From positions 1 through 6,083 of the forward strand of contig CANHVD010000376.1 in NCBI GenBank assembly GCA_947463775.1: DNA of 6,083 bases, read 5' to 3'. Every line of letters begins with the position of its first letter. The first letter of the stretch is position 1. Source of the stretch: Planctomycetaceae bacterium. Lineage in GTDB: Bacteria > Planctomycetota > Planctomycetia > Planctomycetales > Planctomycetaceae. The translations under genes and the position numbers were made by a program. The notes beneath the pieces were generated by a model, which worked only from the letters and a program-made list of their open reading frames with translations, searched no databases and had not been told where the DNA came from. This document shows positions 1-5,958 of this stretch, piece after piece.

Positions 1-1148
1 AATTCGGTGACGTGCGAATTCAGACGATGGAAACCCCCGGACATACTCCGGAAGGCATTTCACTGCTGGTGTTTGATCTCGCAACCAGTGCCATCGTTCC
101 AAACGCGGTACTCACCGGCGACACGCTATTTATCGGCGACGTGGGTCGACCTGACCTGATGGCTTCTATCGGAGTAACGGCCGATGAACTGGCAGAGATG
201 CTGTATCACTCGCTCGACAAACTGCGACGTCTGCCGGACGCGACGCTGGTCTATCCGGCTCATGGAGCCGGTTCACTGTGCGGCAAATCGCTGAGCAAAG
301 AAACGGTGTCGACTATCGGCGAGCAAAAGAAGTTTAACTACGCCCTGCAGCCGATGCCGTTTGAGCAGTTCCGGGATCTTGTCACGAGCGAACAGCCGGA
401 AGCACCGGGCTACTTTGTTTATGACGCCATCAAGAATCGCCAGGAACGTCCGGGCCTGGAAAGCACGATGAAGTCATCTCTGAAGGCACTCAGCGTTGAG
501 GAAGTCGTCCAGCTGCGAGACTCGGGCGCGCAACTGGTCGATGTTCGTGAAGCGGCTGATTTCGAAGGCGCGTATCTGGCGGGTTCGATCAATATCGGAC
601 TCAAGGGCAAGTACGCCACCTGGGCGGGTTCGATTCTGAGCCACGACGCGCCGATTATTGTGATCGGCGACGGTGACAACGAAGAAGAAGCCGTGATGAG
701 GCTGGGACGCATCGGGTTCGACAACGCCGTCGGTTATTTGAAGGACGGAATGGAAGCGTTGAATGATCACCCGGATCTGATTCGCAAGGTGTCGCGGATC
801 ACAGCGGCGGCTTTGGCGGAACAAGTGTCATCGAAAGAGAATCCGTTCGTGCTGGATGTGCGATCGGAGAAAGAATACGGCATCGTGCATCTGGCGGATG
901 GTTACAACATCCCTCTGACTCACGTGCGTGAACGCATCGCGGAAGTTCCGATGGATCGGCCGGTTGTCGTGCATTGCGAAGGTGGATATCGCTCGGCGAT
1001 CGCATGCAGTTTGCTGACCCAGGCCGGCCGAACAAACGTGTCGGATATGGTTGGCGGTATCAAAGCGTGGATCGCGACGAAGCTGCCGACGGTTCCAGAA
1101 GGCACGATGACCTGCGGGACTAAGGTTTGCGCAACGGTTCCGGCGTGA
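1..1148 (+). CDS. CstB/Blh-type persulfide dioxygenase-rhodanese fusion, 5' partial
   Basis: The reading frame is open from the first bases (F-G-D precede the GTG at 12), so the start lies upstream and GTG 12 is not the true start. Residues are numbered from that GTG. Residues 1-90 are the C-terminal half of a metallo-beta-lactamase domain: TPGHT (H11) and TGDTLF (D37) match two iron ligands of ETHE1-type persulfide dioxygenases, followed by GRPDL and PAHGAGSLCG (H84, C90). The HxHxDH motif would be upstream. Residues ~160-250 form a rhodanese fold (LVDVRE) with GDGDNEEE where the active-site Cys loop should be, so probably inactive. Residues ~265-357 form a second rhodanese with LDVRSEKEYG and an intact loop HCEGGYRS (C322). 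This MBL-pseudorhodanese-rhodanese order is that of CstB, which oxidises persulfides and makes thiosulfate, presumably in the cytoplasm. The tail has two more cysteines (C368, C373). A TauE-type exporter downstream supports sulfide detoxification. Family assignment is strong; exact substrate is inferred. Confidence 0.93.
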   Translation, partial: FGDVRIQTMETPGHTPEGISLLVFDLATSAIVPNAVLTGDTLFIGDVGRPDLMASIGVTADELAEMLYHSLDKLRRLPDATLVYPAHGAGSLCGKSLSKETVSTIGEQKKFNYALQPMPFEQFRDLVTSEQPEAPGYFVYDAIKNRQERPGLESTMKSSLKALSVEEVVQLRDSGAQLVDVREAADFEGAYLAGSINIGLKGKYATWAGSILSHDAPIIVIGDGDNEEEAVMRLGRIGFDNAVGYLKDGMEALNDHPDLIRKVSRITAAALAEQVSSKENPFVLDVRSEKEYGIVHLADGYNIPLTHVRERIAEVPMDRPVVVHCEGGYRSAIACSLLTQAGRTNVSDMVGGIKAWIATKLPTVPEGTMTCGTKVCATVPA

Positions 1149-1158
1149 TGCACGTCCG

Positions 1159-1189
1159 GGCGAGCGGCAGGGCGTAAGCCCTCGGAGTC
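1159..1189 (+). repeat. Left arm of 31-bp inverted repeat flanking the CPxC gene
   Basis: This 31-bp sequence lies 10 bases after the stop codon of the dioxygenase gene. It matches the reverse complement of 1513-1543 at 29 of 31 positions; the differences are at repeat positions 18 and 26. It also contains its own small palindrome, AGGGC-GTAA-GCCCT (1169-1182). Transcribed, that gives a 5-bp hairpin with a GUAA loop of the GNRA type. No T-tract follows, so it is not a standard terminator. Confidence 0.85.
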
Positions 1190-1256
1190 TTTAAGTGCCG
1201 CGCCGCACGCTGAAGCGCCATCACCGTTTGGATCGGTTTCTCAAGAAGTTCGTTTC

Positions 1257-1514
1257 ATGGCTCAGTCAACTGAAGTCGGGAACCGCGAACAGCAAATCCA
1301 ACAGGAACTGCGAGACGCAGGTTCGTGTCTGGCGATGGGTGCAGGAGTTGGAACCGTGGGTACGGCGTCGGCATTGTTGCTCGGAGCCACCTGCCCGATC
1401 TGTGTTGTCATGGCCCCGGCATTGATTGGAATGGGGCTTGTGAAAGGCTATTCGGCGAGAAAGAAGCGTGCAGCCATGAGCACAGAGGATGCAGAAGCTG
1501 CAGGGCAAAAATGA
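1257..1514 (+). CDS. Small hydrophobic CPxC protein, function unknown
   Basis: An 85-residue protein that I cannot assign to a named family. The N-terminus (1-22) is polar and Gln/Glu-rich (EQQIQQELRD). Residues ~25-63 are strongly hydrophobic, Gly/Ala-rich and long enough for one or two membrane helices, with the motif ATCPICVVMAPALIGMG (C46 and C49 as CPIC) inside the apolar stretch; C24 precedes it. A basic stretch KGYSARKKR (63-71) follows, suggesting a cytoplasmic C-terminus by the positive-inside rule, then an acidic tail. The ATG at 1257 has only a weak AAGAAG (1243-1248) upstream, but it opens the frame giving this coherent protein; the overlapping frames give Arg/His-rich nonsense. 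It lies 108 bases after the dioxygenase gene and 67 before the exporter gene. A CPxC pair suggests thiol redox, persulfide transfer or metal binding in sulfide metabolism, by context only. It is enclosed by inverted repeats, which its neighbours are not. Confidence 0.75.
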   Translation: MAQSTEVGNREQQIQQELRDAGSCLAMGAGVGTVGTASALLLGATCPICVVMAPALIGMGLVKGYSARKKRAAMSTEDAEAAGQK

Positions 1515-1543
1515 CTCGGAGGGCTGACGCCCTGCCGCTCGCC
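1513..1543 (-). repeat. Right arm of 31-bp inverted repeat flanking the CPxC gene
   Basis: The reverse complement of this stretch matches 1159-1189 at 29 of 31 positions. Its first two bases are the last two bases of the TGA stop codon of the CPxC gene. It contains the palindrome AGGGC-TGAC-GCCCT (1520-1533), which could form a 5-bp hairpin just after the stop. It ends 24 bases before the Shine-Dalgarno sequence of the exporter gene. In a common transcript the two arms could also pair with each other and loop out the whole CPxC gene. Confidence 0.85.
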
Positions 1544-1581
1544 AGTTTCTGTGCCACCAGTCTCACGAAAGGAGCATCAAT

Positions 1582-2421
1582 ATGTTATGGCTTAGCCTGT
1601 TGTTTGGCTCCATCGTGGGCTTGTCGCTGGGCTTAACCGGCGGAGGTGGCGCGATCTTTGCTGTGCCTCTGTTGGCGTATGGAATGGGAGTTCCGGCTCG
1701 CGAAGCAGTTGCGATTTCCCTGGTCTCTGTGGGCCTGACATCCTTCGTCGGCTTTCTGGGCAAGTGGCGAAAAGGCGAAGCGGAACTACGAACCGGCCTG
1801 CTGTTTGCCGTCGCAGGAATGCTGGGCGCTCCACTTGGAGCGTGGGTCGGTCGACAGATTCCAGAGGCATGGCTGATGCTGATGTTGTCAGTGCTGATGC
1901 TTACGATCGCATGGAAGATGTGGCAAAAGAGTTGTCGAACCGTAGTCCAGACGCAGGTTTGCATTCCTGTTGAAACATCAGGAGTTCAGCCAGAGGGCTA
2001 TGCAAACGATGGCCCAAGTTGTCAGAGGGATGCGGCGGGCCAGTTAATTCTCACCAGTCGATGTGCTCGCTTGTTGCTGATCGTCGGAGTGGCCGCAGGA
2101 ATTCTCTCTGGCATGTTTGGTGTCGGCGGAGGATTCATCATCGTCCCTGCACTGATCCTGTTCAGCAGCATGTCGATGTCGCGTGCTGTGGGAACTTCGC
2201 TGATGGTGATTTCACTGGTCAGTGTATCGGGACTTATTTCGCAGCTCTGGGTCGGCCAGTCCATCACGCTCAGCATCACCACTCTGTTCGCGACGGGCGG
2301 ATTCATCGGGCTGGGAGTGGGGCAATCGGTGGCTCATCGACTGTCGGCTTCCATGCTGCAGCGAGTTTTTGCGATGGCGATTCTGGCGGTTGCCGCATTC
2401 GTCATTTTTCGAAACACTTAG
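1582..2421 (+). CDS. TauE/SafE (TSUP) family anion exporter, probably sulfite
   Basis: A 279-residue inner-membrane protein of the TauE/SafE family (PF01925). The family's internal duplication is clear: GLTGGGGAIFAVPLL (17-31) in the first half and GMFGVGGGFIIVPAL (177-191) in the second. I count about eight apolar segments, roughly 3-33, 40-60, 72-90, 96-114, 163-195, 202-222, 228-250 and 259-277. The halves are joined by a hydrophilic loop of about 45 residues (116-160) with three cysteines (C118, C127, C147) and C161 just after it. The ATG at 1582 is well supported by AAAGGAG (1568-1574) seven bases upstream, the best ribosome binding site in the window. Relatives in cst and bigR/blh operons are thought to export sulfite made by the persulfide dioxygenase. 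The same role is likely here given the gene order, though TSUP proteins also move sulfonates, thiosulfate or other anions and the substrate cannot be read from sequence. Confidence 0.93.
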   Translation: MLWLSLLFGSIVGLSLGLTGGGGAIFAVPLLAYGMGVPAREAVAISLVSVGLTSFVGFLGKWRKGEAELRTGLLFAVAGMLGAPLGAWVGRQIPEAWLMLMLSVLMLTIAWKMWQKSCRTVVQTQVCIPVETSGVQPEGYANDGPSCQRDAAGQLILTSRCARLLLIVGVAAGILSGMFGVGGGFIIVPALILFSSMSMSRAVGTSLMVISLVSVSGLISQLWVGQSITLSITTLFATGGFIGLGVGQSVAHRLSASMLQRVFAMAILAVAAFVIFRNT

Positions 2422-2457
2422 CGTTAACAACACTCCGACGAAACTCACTTACGAATC

Positions 2458-2462
2458 AAAGG
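2458..2462 (+). promoter_or_regulatory. Shine-Dalgarno-like AAAGG deciding the start at 2474
   Basis: AAAGG lies 11 bases before ATG 2474. The spacing is slightly long but usable. Together with the signal peptide that begins at this ATG, it favours 2474 over upstream in-frame starts such as 2222, which lie inside the exporter gene and would add 84 Arg/Ser-rich residues. Confidence 0.5.
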
Positions 2463-2473
2463 TCGGTTCGAAC

Positions 2474-3673
2474 ATGAAACTCACGGCACACCAATGGGCG
2501 ATCGTTTGCATTGCCTCTGCGTTCATGACCTGCCCCGTCAGTCTGATTGTGGCTCAGGAAAAAAGCGTCCGTCCGGGCGTCAACGACACGTTTCGCGACC
2601 CGGATCCGAAAGCCTTTACTGAACGCTTCGAAATCGAAAGCCGCGAAGTTTTTGCGAAGCGAAAGGAGATTCTTGAGGCCATCAAGCTGAAGCCAACGGA
2701 TGTCGTGGCAGATATCGGCGCGGGGACGGGATTGTTTACTCGTCTGTTTGCTTCGAACCTTGGACCCGAAGGCCGAGTCATCGCGGTGGATATTGCGCAG
2801 AAGTTTCTGGATCATATCGAAATGACCTGCCGCGAGCAGAACCTTCGCAATGTCGAAACGCTGTTGTGTAAAGATGACTCCACGGAACTGCCGCCGGAAT
2901 CAGTCGACGTGGCCTTCATCTGTGATACGTATCATCACTTCGAGTTCCCTCAGAAGACAATGACTTCACTGCTGAAAGCAATGAAGCCCGGCGGCCGAGT
3001 GATTCTGATCGACTTCAAACGGATTGAAGGCGAAAGCAGCGATTGGACAATGGACCATGTCCGAGCCGGTCAGGAAGTCTTCGAAGCGGAAGTGCTGGGA
3101 TCCGGTTTTCGAAAAGCGGATGAGATTAAGGATCTGCTGAAGGAAAACTATATGGTCGTGTTCGAAAGAAACGGACAGGACCGAGCGGCCACCACACCCG
3201 CGTTGCTGTTCCCGATCATCGAAGGCTACGGCGGCGTTGTGGCCGTCGCAGATGCCATTGAGCCGCCTCGTGCAGGCATGAAGCTGGTTTTGGATGTCAC
3301 TTCTGAAGCGAAGAAGCCTGAAGAGGTCAACAAGGGTCTGGATCGAACGGCCCGGCTATTGAACCTGTATGGAACCGCAGGGCTCAAGGCTTCTGATATT
3401 AAAATTACAGTCGTTCTGCACGGAGAAGCCACGAAGTCGGTGTTATCTGATGAAGCGTGGGAGTCGCGATTTCAGATGAAACACAATCCCAACCTGCCGT
3501 TGATTCGATTGCTGCAGAAGGCGGGCGTGGAGGTCATGGTCTGCGGCCAGGCTCTGAGCTACAAGAAGATTGAACGCAACGAAGTCGCTGGCGAAGTTTC
3601 CGTGGCGGCTGCAGCTTTAACGGTTCTGTTGAATCGCCAGGCAGATGGTTTTGCTTATGTTCCGGTGCCTTAG
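2474..3673 (+). CDS. Exported SAM-methyltransferase/DsrE-like fusion protein
   Basis: A 399-residue two-domain protein. Residues 1-27 look like a Sec signal peptide: K2, an apolar core WAIVCIASAFMTCPVSLIVA, and likely cleavage after A27 (IVA-QEK). No good lipobox is seen. Residues ~45-230 are a class I SAM-dependent methyltransferase: motif I DIGAGTG (80-86), acidic D106 in VIAVDIA, D134-D135, the element CDTYHHF (150-156) and KPGGRVILIDF (171-181). Residues ~243-399 resemble the DsrE/DsrF family (COG1416 type), with GYGGVV (251-256), LDVT (273-276), VVLHGEATK (313-321) and VMVCGQAL (354-361); C357 fits the conserved cysteine of DsrE-like sulfur carriers. The start follows the exporter stop by 52 bases, so it is probably the last gene of the operon. 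Both domains are recognisable and the frame is unbroken. The methyl acceptor, and how SAM would reach an exported domain, are unknown. A role in extracytoplasmic thiol or persulfide chemistry is inference. Confidence 0.9.
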   Translation: MKLTAHQWAIVCIASAFMTCPVSLIVAQEKSVRPGVNDTFRDPDPKAFTERFEIESREVFAKRKEILEAIKLKPTDVVADIGAGTGLFTRLFASNLGPEGRVIAVDIAQKFLDHIEMTCREQNLRNVETLLCKDDSTELPPESVDVAFICDTYHHFEFPQKTMTSLLKAMKPGGRVILIDFKRIEGESSDWTMDHVRAGQEVFEAEVLGSGFRKADEIKDLLKENYMVVFERNGQDRAATTPALLFPIIEGYGGVVAVADAIEPPRAGMKLVLDVTSEAKKPEEVNKGLDRTARLLNLYGTAGLKASDIKITVVLHGEATKSVLSDEAWESRFQMKHNPNLPLIRLLQKAGVEVMVCGQALSYKKIERNEVAGEVSVAAAALTVLLNRQADGFAYVPVP

Positions 3674-3729
3674 TTTTTGCAGGTCATTAAAAATTCGTAG
3701 GGTGTGACAAGCGAAACGCAGGCAAACAT

Positions 3730-3744
3730 CCGCTGTTGCAGCGG
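3730..3744. terminator. Possible terminator hairpin between convergent genes
   Basis: CCGCTG-TTG-CAGCGG is a perfect 6-bp GC-rich stem with a 3-base loop, placed between two converging genes where a bidirectional terminator is expected. There is no T-tract on either side, so it does not fit a classical intrinsic terminator. It may slow polymerase, protect 3' ends, or mean nothing. Confidence 0.3.
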
Positions 3745-3751
3745 GGACATC

Positions 3752-3770
3752 AGATCACGACTGTTGATCT
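3752..3770. terminator. Second small hairpin after trpS
   Basis: AGATCA (3752-3757) and TGATCT (3765-3770) form a perfect 6-bp stem with a 7-base loop. It lies 11 bases beyond the trpS stop codon on the - strand. It is AT-rich and has no following U-tract, so a terminator role is only a possibility. Confidence 0.2.
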
Positions 3771-3780
3771 CTTCTAAAAA

Positions 3781-4755
3781 TCACACTGGTTTGGCTGTCA
3801 GGCCACAGGCTGATCGCACTCGTTCAACGACTTCGCGGGCTTTTGCTCGGGCTCGGTGAGCACCTTCGCGAAGAATATCTTCTACCTGATCAGGAGCGGC
3901 TTCAAAGCGAGTTCTTCGTTCGAAGGCTTCTCCGAAATGAGTCATCGCGGCCTGATACAACGTTTCTTTTGCTTCACCATAGCCCATGCCACCGGCTCGA
4001 TATCGATCCGCCAGCGCGGATTGTTGTTCGGGAGTGCCGAACAGTTTGAAAAGCTGATAGACCGCACAAGTCTCGGGGACCTTGGCTGCTTCCATCGGAG
4101 TTGAATCCGTCTGGATCGACATAATGATCTTGCGCAGCTTCTTGGGAGTTTCGAAGATCGGGATCGTGTTGTTGTAGCTCTTCGACATCTTCTCACGATC
4201 AGTCCCGGGGACCTTGGCAGAATCATCCAGAACATACGCTTCCGGCAGATGCAACGTTTCGCCGTAAGTGGCATTGAAGCGCTGAGCCAGGTCGCGAGTG
4301 ACTTCGACATGCTGAATCTGATCAGCTCCGACCGGTACAGTGGTGCTGTCGTAGATCAGAATGTCGGCCGCCATCAGGACCGGATAAGTAAACAGTCCCG
4401 CATCGGCCGCGATCCCTTTGGCCTTTTTGTCTTTGAAGGCGTGGCACTTATCCAGTAGATGCATCTGTGTAATCGTCATCAGTAACCAGGTGAGTTCTGT
4501 GACTTCTGGCACATCCGATTGACGAAACAGCGTAGCCTTCGCCGGATCAAGTCCCAGCGCCAGCAGATCCAGAGCTGCATCTTTGATGTTCTGCCGGAGA
4601 ACAGCCGGTTCACGAACGGTCGTGAGAGCATGCAGGTCGGCGATAAAGTAAAACGACTGCTCCTGTCCCTGCAACGCAATGTATTGGCGAATCGCGCCGA
4701 AATAATTGCCCCAGTGGAATCGCCCGGTAGGCTGAATGCCGGAGAGAACTTTCAT
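3781..4755 (-). CDS. trpS: Tryptophanyl-tRNA synthetase
   Basis: A 324-residue cytoplasmic class Ic aminoacyl-tRNA synthetase that activates tryptophan with ATP and charges tRNA-Trp. The N-terminus SGIQPTGRFHWGNYFGA holds the HIGH-type signature as HWGN (14-17). DLHALT (40-45), the family pattern TYPVLMAADILIY (123-135) with VPVGADQIQH (140-149), and RDLAQRFN (154-161) follow. The second signature KMSKS is intact at 189-193. Length is normal for bacterial TrpRS (about 325-340). The stretch before KMSKS (KVPGTDREKMSKSYNN) differs from the GARIMSL..PTKKMSKS form of Bacillus and E. coli enzymes, so it belongs to a different TrpRS subgroup. The ATG at 4755 gives the canonical N-terminus, although no clear Shine-Dalgarno sequence precedes it. 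The gene follows pyrD by 74 bases on the same strand and may share its transcript. No trp-type leader or T-box is seen upstream. Confidence 0.97.
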   Translation of the reverse strand: MKVLSGIQPTGRFHWGNYFGAIRQYIALQGQEQSFYFIADLHALTTVREPAVLRQNIKDAALDLLALGLDPAKATLFRQSDVPEVTELTWLLMTITQMHLLDKCHAFKDKKAKGIAADAGLFTYPVLMAADILIYDSTTVPVGADQIQHVEVTRDLAQRFNATYGETLHLPEAYVLDDSAKVPGTDREKMSKSYNNTIPIFETPKKLRKIIMSIQTDSTPMEAAKVPETCAVYQLFKLFGTPEQQSALADRYRAGGMGYGEAKETLYQAAMTHFGEAFERRTRFEAAPDQVEDILREGAHRARAKAREVVERVRSACGLTAKPV

Positions 4756-4829
4756 GGTTTATTCACGTCAGAGATTTGAGTAGAAGTGGACGCGGGATAA
4801 CTGGTCATCGAATGTTGCCCGCAGTGAAA

Positions 4830-5750
4830 TCAATCGCGTTTCGGAATCTGCAACGTCCCGACAATGTCTTTGACACTCGTGGCTTTAAGAGTCGCCAACG
4901 CTTCCGGAAGTTCGCGAATGATCTGATTGGCAAGCCCGGGATTGTAAAAATTGGCTGTCCCAATCTGCACGGCCGTCGCGCCGACGAGGAAAAACTCCAT
5001 CACGTCGTCGATCGATTGAATGCCGCCGATACCGATGATCGGGATTTTCACCTGCTGTGAAACCTGCCAGATAATTCTCAATGCCAGCGGCTTAATTGCA
5101 GGGCCGCTCAGACCGCCCAGAACATTTCCCAGCACAGGACGGCGACGTTTCCAGTCGACCGCCATCCCCTGGAATGTATTGATCAGTGAAACCGCATCTG
5201 CACCGGCATCGGCGACGGCTTTGGCAATCGGCACAACGCTTGTGACATTCGGAGTCAACTTGGCGATGACCGGAATGCTGCAGGACTCTCTCACGGCTGC
5301 AACAACTTCAGCGGCCAGTGACGGATCCGTTCCAAAATCCACACCGCCGGAAACGTTGGGGCAGGAAATATTCAGCTCAATCGCTGAGACCCCGGGGACT
5401 TCGTTCAGGCGAGTTGCCATCCGGCGGAAATCATCGTTGGTCTTCCCCGCAATGTTGACGACGATCGAAGTACCAAGGCCTGTGAGATACGGCAGTTTCT
5501 CGGCCACAAACTGGTCAAAACCATCGTTGTCGAGACCGATGGAATTCAGCATTCCGCTGGCGGTCTCCACTGTTCGTGGAGGAGGATTTCCGGGGCGAGG
5601 TTGCGGAGTCACCGTTTTCGGGATGATGCCGCCCAAGTGAGCGAAATCCACGAACGCGGTCATTTCCTTCGCATAACCAAACGTGCCGGAAGCAACCAAA
5701 ATTGGATTTTTCAAAGCCAGCCGATTAAGACTGACACTCAAGTCCGCCAT
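4830..5750 (-). CDS. pyrD: Dihydroorotate dehydrogenase, class 1B catalytic subunit
   Basis: A 306-residue FMN-dependent TIM-barrel enzyme that oxidises dihydroorotate to orotate in pyrimidine synthesis, in the cytoplasm. Landmarks in order: NPILVASGTFGYAKE (15-29), K45 in PKTVT, NSIGLDN (69-75), NISCPNVSGG (127-136) with C130 as the catalytic base that marks class 1 enzymes (class 2 uses Ser), AKLTPNV (163-169), NTF (191-193), GGLSGPAIKP (212-221), GIGGI (240-244) and GTANF (264-268). The GGLSGPAIKP and GTANF patterns and the overall length match class 1B PyrD, such as that of Bacillus subtilis. Class 1B enzymes normally work with an iron-sulfur/FAD subunit, PyrK, to reduce NAD+; no pyrK is in this window. 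The ATG at 5750 gives the expected N-terminus, but no strong Shine-Dalgarno sequence is seen before it. It precedes trpS on the same strand. Confidence 0.97.
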   Translation of the reverse strand: MADLSVSLNRLALKNPILVASGTFGYAKEMTAFVDFAHLGGIIPKTVTPQPRPGNPPPRTVETASGMLNSIGLDNDGFDQFVAEKLPYLTGLGTSIVVNIAGKTNDDFRRMATRLNEVPGVSAIELNISCPNVSGGVDFGTDPSLAAEVVAAVRESCSIPVIAKLTPNVTSVVPIAKAVADAGADAVSLINTFQGMAVDWKRRRPVLGNVLGGLSGPAIKPLALRIIWQVSQQVKIPIIGIGGIQSIDDVMEFFLVGATAVQIGTANFYNPGLANQIIRELPEALATLKATSVKDIVGTLQIPKRD

Positions 5751-5958
5751 TCGTCCGTCAACTCACTGCAAAGTCTGCCGCGACCCAAAGAGACCGACGC
5801 CAATCGCCAGCTCACCGCTCGTGTCTTCGCGGAGTTTATCAGAGTCCTTGCGGTTTCCTAGTTGTGGCGGTTTAAGGGGCTTGCCAGGGTGCAGTCGGCG
5901 ATTTCGGTAGGTCCTCCTTGTCGAGCTCGTCTTTACCCACATCTTTTCAGGAAACGCC

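Larger units (their letters stand above)
3674..3780. other. Convergent intergenic region
   Basis: These 107 bases separate the + strand sulfur operon from the - strand trpS. They contain a T-run right after the upstream stop codon (3674-3678), two short hairpins described separately, and an A-run (3776-3780) that would be a U-run in the trpS transcript. I see no coding potential. Confidence 0.6.

Noticed and set aside
1..21. AATTCG and CGAATT as an inverted repeat or cloning-site end
   Set aside because: It lies within conserved coding sequence of the metallo-beta-lactamase domain, and a 6-bp match over a short distance is expected by chance.
12..1148. GTG at 12 as the true start of the dioxygenase gene
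   Set aside because: The frame is open upstream to the window edge, and the protein would lack the first half of the metallo-beta-lactamase domain, including the HxHxDH motif.
1195..1425. Arg/Trp-rich + strand frame overlapping the CPxC gene
   Set aside because: Its composition is unlike a real protein and it has no ribosome binding site. The 1257 frame gives a coherent membrane-type protein instead.
1325..1636. 103-codon + strand frame running across the right repeat arm into the exporter gene
   Set aside because: It overlaps two better genes in another frame, and its C-terminal part merely translates the repeat and the exporter's ribosome binding region.
2222..2473. 84-residue N-terminal extension of the methyltransferase-DsrE protein
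   Set aside because: It overlaps the exporter gene in another frame and is Arg/Ser-rich. A signal peptide begins at ATG 2474 with AAAGG upstream.
3698..3723. GTAGGGTGTGACAAGCG-type sequence as a dispersed palindromic repeat
   Set aside because: It recalls repeat-like sequences, but I could not build a convincing stem from it and there is no second copy in the window.
5020..5640. 206-codon + strand frame opposite pyrD
   Set aside because: It is an antisense shadow of a clearly identified conserved gene, with Ser/Thr/Pro-rich composition.
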